Part shown: positions 13,602-20,252 of the stretch, piece after piece
Layout of the letters: each line of letters opens with the position of its first letter
Numbering within the stretch: the first letter of the stretch is position 1
Assembly (NCBI RefSeq): GCF_035467215.1
Contig: NZ_DATITZ010000250.1
Location: forward strand, 1-20,252
Direction of reading: 5' to 3'
Length of the DNA: 20,252 nt
DNA from: Thiocapsa sp035467215
GTDB taxonomy: Bacteria > Pseudomonadota > Gammaproteobacteria > Chromatiales > Chromatiaceae
Notes under the pieces: generated by a model
Told to the model about the DNA's origin: nothing
What the model saw: only the letters and a program-made list of their open reading frames with translations
The model's database searches: none
Made by a program: the position numbers and the translations under genes

Positions 13602-14288
13602 TCAGGAACGAAACAAGCGGGTGTATTGGGTCTCGTGAGCGGAGCTTGCGATCGCCAGGGCCGGAGTCGCGGCGCCGATCTCCTCGTCCGCGACCTCGAG
13701 GGCCGCAGCGACGGCGTTTGGAATGAGGGTTGCCAGTCGCGCCAGTGTCTGTTGGCCACGCGTCTGACCCAAAGGCACGAGCTTGATTCCGGCCAGGACC
13801 AGATTTTCGAGCCAGCTCCAGGCATAGCCCGTCGCCGCATCGCGCGGTTCGATCCGCCAGGACGCCGCGGCGAAGGCGAAGCCCGCGGCCTGACTGCGCG
13901 CGAGCTGCGGTTTCCACCCGAGCGCATCCTCCAGACCCCAAGCGACCAGCAGATCGGCGAGCGCGCGTCCGCGATCGGATTCCTCGCGTCGCAGCTCGGC
14001 GGTCTCTCGGCCGGCCAGGAGGCTGTCGACCCAGCCGCCCATCCGTGCTCGATCGCGATCGAGTGCCGCCGCCTGCATCCGCACCAAGAGCGGGAGGTCC
14101 AGATACCGAAGGCTGCACCCGATCTGATCGGCCATCCAGCCTTCCAAGTCGTCGGCATCGCGGATCCAACCGGTCTCCACCGCCCATTCGATGCCCTGCG
14201 AGTAGGTGAAGCCACCCACTGGCAGCGAGGGGCTGACCAGGTGCATCAGGCGCAGCAGAGGCAGCGCCCCGTCAGTGATCATGGACAT
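13602..14288 (-). CDS. ureF: Urease accessory protein UreF
   Basis: UreF is the scaffold that couples UreD/H to UreG in nickel insertion and acts on the fidelity of GTP hydrolysis. The product is 228 aa from ATG at 14288 (another ATG at 14282 is possible). Typical blocks: LRLMHLVSPSLPVGGFTYSQ, then GIEWAVETGWI, ELRREESDRGRALADLL, and GYAWSWLENLVLAGIKLVPLGQTRGQQTLARL. The start overlaps the end of ureE by 17 bases, so the two are translationally coupled. The arrangement is ureE-ureF-ureG. Confidence 0.94.
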   Translation of the reverse strand: MSMITDGALPLLRLMHLVSPSLPVGGFTYSQGIEWAVETGWIRDADDLEGWMADQIGCSLRYLDLPLLVRMQAAALDRDRARMGGWVDSLLAGRETAELRREESDRGRALADLLVAWGLEDALGWKPQLARSQAAGFAFAAASWRIEPRDAATGYAWSWLENLVLAGIKLVPLGQTRGQQTLARLATLIPNAVAAALEVADEEIGAATPALAIASSAHETQYTRLFRS

Positions 14289-14748
14289 GGCCCGAATGAT
14301 CCGCCCCCTGACCGCCGTACGCACCGGGCTCCGGCTCGAAGCCGGCATCCACGAGCCCGACCTCGAGCCCGAGACCGCGCACCATCTCGTCGAGGACCTG
14401 ATCCTGTCGGTAGCTGAGGCGCCCGGGCTCGATCTGCAGGGGCACGTGCCGGTTGCCGAGGTGATAACAGGCGCGTGCGAGCAGCAGCGGGTCGGCGCTC
14501 TCTGCCCGCGAGAGGTGCTCCGGTGCAGCGATGATGCGTGCGACCAAACCGTCCTCGGCGATCAGTGCGTCCCCGTGATGCAGGATGGTGCCGCGGGGCA
14601 GAAAGAGTCCGGCCTCGCGGCCGTCGTCGAGCATGACGCGCAGCCGACAGCGAGTGCGCTGTTCCAGCGTGAGCGTGAGGGTCACGTCCGCCGGGATGTG
14701 CGCGACGGTCGTGCTGGTGAAGCGGATCAAGGGTTCGGATTGCGGCAC
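14272..14748 (-). CDS. ureE: Urease accessory protein UreE (nickel metallochaperone)
   Basis: UreE binds nickel and hands it to UreG. The product is 158 aa from a GTG start at 14748, preceded by a GGGGGCG run. Conserved parts: TLTLEQRTRCRLRVMLDDG, GLFLPRGTILHHGDAL, and the C-terminal LLLARACYHLGNRHVPLQIE with the essential histidine of HLGNRHVP. The C-terminus ends DHSGHVHDH, a short His tail, less rich than in enteric UreE. The upstream gap of 72 bases to the PAP2 gene holds no clear promoter, so it may be cotranscribed with PAP2 and the acetyltransferase. Confidence 0.94.
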   Translation of the reverse strand: MPQSEPLIRFTSTTVAHIPADVTLTLTLEQRTRCRLRVMLDDGREAGLFLPRGTILHHGDALIAEDGLVARIIAAPEHLSRAESADPLLLARACYHLGNRHVPLQIEPGRLSYRQDQVLDEMVRGLGLEVGLVDAGFEPEPGAYGGQGADHSGHVHDH

Positions 14749-14820
14749 GGCTTCGCCCCCGTTGTGGTCAAGACTGCGGGCCTCGCAGGCGGTTGTCGAT
14801 CGGTCCGGACGCGTTGCGGA

Positions 14821-16038
14821 TCAGGGGTCGACACGGATCACCTCGCCGTCGCTCGTCTGCAGGTCGAGCTCGGGCAACGGATCCTGCGATGGATGGACCC
14901 GGATGTCGCCCGAGTCGATCCGGACCTCGACCCGCTCCCATTCGTTCGCGACGATCCCCATCACGACCTTGGTGTCCTTCTCGGTGAACACCCCCTGATG
15001 GCTGACCCGATAGGTCAGCACCCGGTGGTCGCCGGTCAACTCAGGCTCGACCCTGCTCCAGGGCAGCCCGAATCCGCGCGCCTCCAAGCGCATCTCGGCC
15101 GTGCGGTGCGCGCCGCCCGGCCAAAAGAGAATCACATAAGCCTGATCGGCGACCAAGCGCAAGACCTTGGGGGGCGGATCGAAATCGCCCGGCCGGACCC
15201 ATTGGATCTGCACGTTCTTCAGAGGCGTCGCCAAGAGGACGCCCCCGATCATCAGGGCTGCGACGAGCGCATAGACCGCAGCCGTGAGCTTCGGGCGCCG
15301 CAGCTCGGGCATCGGGGAGGGCGGTGCCGCCGCCTCGGCGGCCTCGCGCCGCGGGATGCGCAGGACGAAATAGTAGAGCCCCCAGGCAATCCCGTAGGCG
15401 ATGACCCCGGACCAGATGACGTCCGAGAGGAAGTGGTCGCCCGCCGCCATCCGCCCGATCCCGAGCAGTGTGCCGAAGGCGAGTGAGCCCGCGAGCACGG
15501 TCCAGGCGAGCGACGGCCTGCGTCTGCGCCAGATGATGAAGAAGACGCCGAGCATGTAGCCGATCGAGCTGTGTCCGCACGGGAAGGATTTGCCGTCGCC
15601 GTGCTCGGAGATGGCGAGCGGGGGAATATAGTCGCGCGTCCCGCCGAGCTGCTCGATCTGGTGCGGTCGAGGCCGTCCCCAGTTGTCTTTGAAGACGCCG
15701 TTGACGATGAGTCCGGGCCCCAGGATCGTCGCTGCGATCAGCAGGATCGCGTAGCAGCGCAGCTGCCTGAACGACCGCCAGATCGTCCCGGCGCCGAGAA
15801 CGAGCAGTCCGCCGAGCATGACGAAGCCGGTCAGGAGCGGCGAGGCGACATAGAGAAAGGACCAAAGCGGTGCTTGTGCCTCGTACCAGGGGTCGTCCGC
15901 CTCCGGATGATAAAAGAGCGCGGCGGCCTGGATGTCCAGGTCGGTCAGCCAAAAGGGCAGGGTTCCGACCAGGGCGATCAGGAGCAGGGCGATGCCTTGC
16001 GGGAGCCAATCCCGGTGCGGAGATGTGCTGTGCGACAT
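14821..16038 (-). CDS. PAP2-superfamily membrane phosphatase with C-terminal extension
   Basis: The product is 405 aa. The three PAP2 motifs are present: KDNWGRPRP (117-125), PCGHSS (153-158; Cys in place of the usual Ser) and GRMAAGDHFLSD (195-206, with R196, H202 and D206). About six hydrophobic segments lie between 12 and 275. Such enzymes remove phosphate from lipid substrates such as undecaprenyl pyrophosphate, phosphatidylglycerol phosphate or lipid A. The KDNWGRPRP and CGHSS context is like LpxE/LpxT-type family members, but the substrate cannot be told from sequence. Residues about 275-405 form a soluble, strand-rich domain that I do not recognise, following a last membrane segment and so probably periplasmic. 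It starts 18 bases after the acetyltransferase gene. Confidence 0.85.
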   Translation of the reverse strand: MSHSTSPHRDWLPQGIALLLIALVGTLPFWLTDLDIQAAALFYHPEADDPWYEAQAPLWSFLYVASPLLTGFVMLGGLLVLGAGTIWRSFRQLRCYAILLIAATILGPGLIVNGVFKDNWGRPRPHQIEQLGGTRDYIPPLAISEHGDGKSFPCGHSSIGYMLGVFFIIWRRRRPSLAWTVLAGSLAFGTLLGIGRMAAGDHFLSDVIWSGVIAYGIAWGLYYFVLRIPRREAAEAAAPPSPMPELRRPKLTAAVYALVAALMIGGVLLATPLKNVQIQWVRPGDFDPPPKVLRLVADQAYVILFWPGGAHRTAEMRLEARGFGLPWSRVEPELTGDHRVLTYRVSHQGVFTEKDTKVVMGIVANEWERVEVRIDSGDIRVHPSQDPLPELDLQTSDGEVIRVDP

Positions 16039-16056
16039 GGGTCGTCTCGGTGGCGT

Positions 16057-16653
16057 TCAGTCCAGGTGCTTCAGCCAGAACACCATCGGTTTCGGCGTTT
16101 CCACGGCGTCGTCGAGATCGCGCCAAGAGAAGGTGGTGCGCAACTGCGGCTGTCTCACGAAGCCCTGTTTCGCCCAAAGACCGTCGAGCGGACGATAATC
16201 CCGCGGACGCCGCGGGTGATCGTCGGGTCGCTCCACGGCGCAGAAACAGGCGACATTGAATCGGCCGAGCGCACGGGCATGGGCCTCGCGCTCCTCGAAG
16301 AAGCGCCGCCCGAGCCCAAGCCCGCGGTACTCCGGCAGCAGGACCGATTCGCCGTAGTAGAAAACCCGCTCTGGCGCATAGTCGTGAGCCCTGAAAGGCT
16401 CGATAAGGTTCGGGGTCTCGGCCGCGAGCGGCAGCGCGCTCGATGCACCCACCACCCGATCGCCGTCGCGCACCAGAACCATGACCCCGTCGGGCGCGTC
16501 GGCGTAGGTCCGCAGATAGCGTTCTTCGTACTCCGCATCGCCCTCGTAGAGATAGGGGTAGTCGCGAAAGACGCGGATGCGAAGGCGCGCGAGCGCCGGC
16601 AGATCGGCGACGAGATCCGTTCCCGTAAGACACTCGATTTGCAGCTCGGACAT
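16057..16653 (-). CDS. GNAT-family N-acetyltransferase
   Basis: The product is 198 aa from ATG at 16653, preceded by GAGGG. The acetyl-CoA binding motif A is clear: GESVLLPEYRGLGLGRRFFE (101-120), with the R-G-L-G-L-G pyrophosphate loop at 110-115. The N-terminal LARLRIRVFRDYPYLYEGD and the C-terminal LDGLWAKQGFVRQPQLRTTF, then SWRDLDD, recall a bacterial group of unassigned GNAT proteins. The substrate is unknown. It heads a same-strand series with PAP2 and ureEFG and is divergent from mgtE. A frame extending upstream is open, but it lacks motifs. Confidence 0.85.
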   Translation of the reverse strand: MSELQIECLTGTDLVADLPALARLRIRVFRDYPYLYEGDAEYEERYLRTYADAPDGVMVLVRDGDRVVGASSALPLAAETPNLIEPFRAHDYAPERVFYYGESVLLPEYRGLGLGRRFFEEREAHARALGRFNVACFCAVERPDDHPRRPRDYRPLDGLWAKQGFVRQPQLRTTFSWRDLDDAVETPKPMVFWLKHLD

Positions 16654-16769
16654 TGAAAACCCTCGTTCGGCCGCTCTTCCAGTTAGGCCGGATTCCTCGA
16701 CGTCGATCGCGCCGCCCGACTGCGGCGAGACCAATGAAGCGGCATCATAACCCGGTCGGATTTGATTTG

Positions 16770-16799
16770 ATCCGCCGGTGTTGCCACACTCCGGCGGAT
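16770..16799 (+). promoter_or_regulatory. Hairpin in the mgtE leader
   Basis: ATCCGCCGG (16770-16778) and CCGGCGGAT (16791-16799) are perfect 9-base arms; inside them TGT and ACA can pair around TGCC. TTT follows. It lies 54 bases upstream of the mgtE ATG. It could be a leader structure or an attenuator; it does not match a magnesium riboswitch I can recognise. Confidence 0.35.
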
Positions 16800-16853
16800 T
16801 TCGAACCTTCGAAACGCCGATCAGCAACGCTCCACCCCGGGACCGCCTCAGCC

Positions 16854-18266
16854 ATGACAGAGACTACCGAAGCGCCACGGCTGCGTTGGACCCGCGGCCG
16901 ACCCGGCGAGACACTCGACGTCAACCGTCCGGTGGTCAAGGCGATCGGGCGCATGATCAAGGCGGGTGAGCGCGAGGAGATTCGCCGCCTGCTGCGAACC
17001 TGGCATCCGCGCGACATCGTCGAGCTGCTCGTGCAGCTTCCACTGAAGCGCGCGCGCAAACTCTTTTTGGTCTTGCCGGCCGGACCTGCCGCAAAGGTGG
17101 TTGCCGGGCTCAACAACGATTTTCGCGGCGCCCTGCTCGAAGACGCCACGATCGAGCGCCTCGCCGAGATCCTCGACGGCCGGGACGCCGAGGACGTGGT
17201 CCAGGTCCTGACCGAGCTTCCCGACGAGGTCCAGGAGCGGCTCATCCCGCACCTGCGCGAGGCCGATGCCATCCGCGAGCTCAAGGCGTATCAGGAGGAT
17301 TCCGCCGGCAGCATCATGACCCGTAAGCTGGTCGCCGTGCCGCCGGACTGGAGTGTGGGGCAAGTCGTGGCCGAGGTGCGTCGTCGCGCCGATCTGATCA
17401 AGAAACTCTCGGCGGTCTATGTCGTGGATGCGGACCGCAAGCTCCTCGGCTATCTGAAGCTGCGCGATTTGCTGCTGCGCCCGAGCGACATCCCGGTGGA
17501 GCAGGTCATGCGCACCGATCTCGTCTCGGTCAGCTCGGATATGGATCAGGAAGAGGTCGTGCGGGTGACCACGGAGAACGACCTCATCACGGTGCCGGTC
17601 GTGGATGCCGAAGGTCGGCTGCTCGGGCGCATCACCGCCGACGAGCTGCAACGCGTGGTGCGCGACGAGGCGGAGGAAGACGTGCGTCTGCTCAGCGGCG
17701 TCTCGCCCGACGCACGGCCCGACGACCCGGTGCTCGGCATCGTGAAGAACCGCTTGCCTTGGCTGCTCGCGGGGCTGGTCGGTGCGCTCGTCTCGGGCAG
17801 CGTCATCAACGCCTACGAGACGCAGATCGCTGCCGCGGCCATCCTGGCGAGCTTCATCCCGATCGTGATGTCGATGGCCGGCAACGCGGGAATCCAGGCC
17901 GCGACGGTCGCCATTCAGGGCCTCGCGGCCGGCACCCTCTGGATCGGCGATCTGCCTTGGCGGCTCGTCAAAGAGATGCTCGCGGCGGTGCTGAACGGGT
18001 CGATCGCGGCCCTGATCCTCGCCGCGATCGTCTTTGTCGCGGGACCCCTGGTGGGTGTCGCGGACCCGCTGCGTCTGGCGCTGACCGCAGGTGTGGCCTT
18101 GACCCTCGTGACCCTGCTCGCCGTCACCATGGGCGCGGCGGTTCCGCTGATCCTCCATCACTTCAAGATCGATCCGGCGATGGCTACGGGCATCTTCATC
18201 ACCACCGGCAACGATATCATTGCGGTCCTGGTATTCTTCCTGGTGGCGTCGCTGCTTTATCTCTGA
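16854..18266 (+). CDS. mgtE: Magnesium transporter MgtE
   Basis: MgtE is a dimeric Mg2+ channel gated by its own cytoplasmic Mg sensor. The product is 470 aa from ATG at 16854, near the usual 450-480. Layout: MgtE N domain (about 25-150, with the HPRDIVELL and LPDEVQERLIPHL repeats), two CBS domains (about 151-270, starting YQEDSAGSIMTRK), a plug helix, and five membrane segments (about 300-470). The pore motif SMAGNAGIQAAT (340-351) and the C-terminal KIDPAMATG...TTGNDI (D454) are present. An upstream in-frame start at 16653 would overlap the acetyltransferase start and lacks family residues. Confidence 0.94.
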   Translation: MTETTEAPRLRWTRGRPGETLDVNRPVVKAIGRMIKAGEREEIRRLLRTWHPRDIVELLVQLPLKRARKLFLVLPAGPAAKVVAGLNNDFRGALLEDATIERLAEILDGRDAEDVVQVLTELPDEVQERLIPHLREADAIRELKAYQEDSAGSIMTRKLVAVPPDWSVGQVVAEVRRRADLIKKLSAVYVVDADRKLLGYLKLRDLLLRPSDIPVEQVMRTDLVSVSSDMDQEEVVRVTTENDLITVPVVDAEGRLLGRITADELQRVVRDEAEEDVRLLSGVSPDARPDDPVLGIVKNRLPWLLAGLVGALVSGSVINAYETQIAAAAILASFIPIVMSMAGNAGIQAATVAIQGLAAGTLWIGDLPWRLVKEMLAAVLNGSIAALILAAIVFVAGPLVGVADPLRLALTAGVALTLVTLLAVTMGAAVPLILHHFKIDPAMATGIFITTGNDIIAVLVFFLVASLLYL

Positions 18267-18399
18267 ACAGCGGCTGCGGCGATCGGCGTCCGGCTCGCGG
18301 CATGCAGCCGCATATCGCCGAATCGTCATTGCACTGTCCCTGAACCGTCATGCTTGATCCGATAATCGGGGATTTTTACCCGACGAGGATCTCCGACTC

Positions 18400-19371
18400 A
18401 TGTCGTTTACGACCGTCTCACGACTTACCGCCGGCTGCGCCTTGGCGCTCGGTATCGGCGCTCCGGCTCTAGCGGGTCCCTACGCAGCTCAGACCACGAT
18501 CGCCATCGCGCCGCTCGGCACCTACGCAACCGGCGTATTCGGCGAATCCGCGGCCGAGATCGTGGCCCACGATCCCGGGACGCAACGCCTGTTCGTGGTC
18601 AATGCGCAGAGCGAAAACGTCGATGTGCTCGACATCCGCTCCCCCTCGGCTCCGCAGGTCCTGTTCAGCGTGAGCCTCGGCGGGGTCGTCAACAGCGTGG
18701 CTGTCCACAAGGCGCTGATGGTCGCGGCGGTCGAAGCGGATCCCAAAACGGATCCGGGCAAGGCGGTCTTCTTCAACGCCGACGGGAAGATCCTCGAGTC
18801 CGTCAAGGTCGGTGCGCTGCCGGACATGGCGACCTTCACCCCGGACGGCAAGCGGGTGCTGGTGGCCAACGCGGGCGAGCCGAACGACGACCGCCTGGGT
18901 GTCGCTGCAGGAGAACAACGCCTTCGCCGTCCTCGACATCAAGTCCGGTGAATTTTCCACCGTCCACGGCCTCGGCTTCAAAGACCACCGCCTGGCGGGG
19001 AACGAGCCTTCAACTCGGACCACAAGGCGAACAACTTCGACAACCGCAGCGACAACAAGGGCCCCGAGCCCGAGGGCGTGACTCTGGCCAAGCTGTGGGG
19101 GCGCACCTATGCCTTCATCGGACTGGAGCGTATCGGCGGCGTCATGGTTTACGACGTCACCGATCCCTATGCGCCGAGCTTCGTTCAGTACCTCAACAAC
19201 CGCGATTTCGGCGTCAAGCCCGGCACGCCTGAGGCGGGCGATCTGGGCGCCGAGGGTCTGACGGTGATCGAGGCGTCGAAGAGTCCGATCCGCGGGGTGC
19301 CCTTATTGGTCGTCGCCAACGAGGTGAGCGGCACGACCACCCTGTTCCGCATCGAGCGGATCCGGGGGTAA
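18400..19371 (+). pseudogene. Choice-of-anchor-I-type secreted protein, broken by two internal deletions
   Basis: An N-terminal signal peptide (SRLTAGCALALGIGAPALAG) is followed by a beta-propeller-like segment: GESAAEIVAHDPGTQRLFVV and VANAGEPNDD. At about 18889 the match jumps to a second frame, TAWVSLQENNAFAVLDIKSG through GFKDHRLAGN. At about 19001-19009 it jumps back to the first frame, FNSDHKANNFDNRSDNKGPE, then GRTYAFIGLERIGGVMVYDV and LLVVANEVSGTTTLFRI. Full-length relatives have long stretches between these blocks, so two segments appear deleted, leaving stops at 18949 and 19079. Relatives are exported proteins of unknown role, often annotated as alkaline phosphatase-like. The product of the first frame alone would be 183 aa and incomplete. 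Confidence 0.7.
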
Positions 19372-19769
19372 GACGTCGGGGCCTTTGCCTCGGCCTGAAG
19401 GACTGCGGTGATCGTCGCAGGCGACGCTCACCGCATGAATCCGCGCATCAGGGCTCCGCGCCCTGCTTGCGATCCTCGTCGCTCGGGATGGGTCGTGTCC
19501 GGATGGGTCGGTCGGAATCGTGCAGCTCCCGCATTCCGGCTGCGCCGGTGCGCCTGCGATCAGCAACACCACCAACGCCAGGAGCGGCACCGGCCACCAC
19601 GCCAGGCGTTCGCGCGCCATCACCCGTCTGCGCGGGCTTCGATCCGGCGTTCGGATACGGCGTCAGCGCCGAGTGGCGCAAGGACGACAACCAGTGCAGG
19701 CCAGACATCGGCAGGCGTCAGCGCCGCCGACAAGTCGGCGCCGAGCATCGACCAAAGTTGGTTTGAGAC
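19372..19769. other. Gap between the broken secreted-protein gene and the RND pump
   Basis: About 400 bases without a recognisable gene. Two minus-strand small frames overlap as GTGATG around 19618-19623: one of 42 residues (19748-19620) and one of 105 residues starting with a signal-peptide-like segment (WWPVPLLALVVLLIAGAPAQ). The plus strand also has a protein-like phrase (GFDPAFGYGVSAEWRKDDNQ, about 19637-19696). None can be assigned, and at most one can be real. Confidence 0.35.
19620..19748 (-). CDS. Possible small protein downstream of the RND pump
   Basis: The product would be 42 aa, starting at ATG 19748, 21 bases after the pump gene stop, with a short hydrophobic centre (VWPALVVVLAPLGADAV). 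Its TGA overlaps the possible start of a second frame reading MARERLAWWPVPLLALVVLL, which runs to 19303 into the broken gene. The spacing resembles coupled small genes at an operon end, but there is no clear ribosome site and no family. Treat as weak. Confidence 0.2.
   Translation of the reverse strand: MLGADLSAALTPADVWPALVVVLAPLGADAVSERRIEARADG

Positions 19770-20252
<483 letters not shown>

Noticed and set aside
16848..18329. 493-residue minus-strand open frame opposite mgtE
   Set aside because: Asp/Arg/His-rich antisense frame typical of GC-rich genes; mgtE on the plus strand is full-length and motif-complete.

Overview
The window is GC-rich and bacterial, most likely from a gammaproteobacterium of the purple sulfur type (Chromatiaceae, Thiocapsa-like). 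That placement is inferred from gene content and codon style, not from a marker gene. About two thirds is ordinary chromosomal housekeeping. The rest is eroded accessory DNA at the left edge, a decayed secreted-protein gene near the right edge, and a set of short intergenic inverted repeats.

Layout. (1) Positions 1-231 are the right end of an IS21-family element: the C-terminus of the IstB helper ATPase plus two terminal repeats. About 500 bases without a recognisable gene follow, then a fragment of a PIN-domain gene and an intact PIN toxin/Phd-type antitoxin pair on the minus strand with a good sigma70-like promoter. (2) A YjbQ-family protein (thiamine-phosphate-synthase-like) runs on the plus strand. 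It is followed by about 540 bases holding a frame-damaged start of a REP-associated transposase (RAYT). (3) A long minus-strand series reads glgC, thiS, thiG, trmB, fetA-like ATPase, fetB-like permease (7564 down to 2699). (4) Divergent from glgC, the plus strand carries glgB, a YaiI/UPF0178 gene and an NnrU-type membrane protein. (5) Two small minus-strand unknowns (84 and 141 aa) are followed by moaE (+). (6) A minus-strand series reads GNAT acetyltransferase, PAP2 phosphatase, ureE, ureF, ureG. (7) mgtE runs on the plus strand, followed by a choice-of-anchor-I-type secreted protein broken by two internal deletions. (8) The C-terminal end of a CusA/CzcA-type heavy-metal RND pump enters from the right edge on the minus strand.

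How the genes relate: glgC and glgB are a divergent glycogen-synthesis pair. ThiS and ThiG together make the thiazole of thiamine, and YjbQ nearby can condense thiazole phosphate with the pyrimidine. UreE, UreF and UreG are urease nickel-loading factors, present here without urease structural genes or ureD. MoaE is the large subunit of molybdopterin synthase, here without its MoaD partner.

The most interesting unexplained structure is a family of intergenic elements with the core AACCGCG. Three are 86-89 bp long with perfect 12-13 bp terminal inverted repeats (5125-5211, 11225-11313, 11333-11418). A fourth, solo copy lies at the ureG end (12937-12980). In three cases the stop codon of the adjacent gene lies inside the repeat. 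I found no clear new defence or catalytic system in this window.
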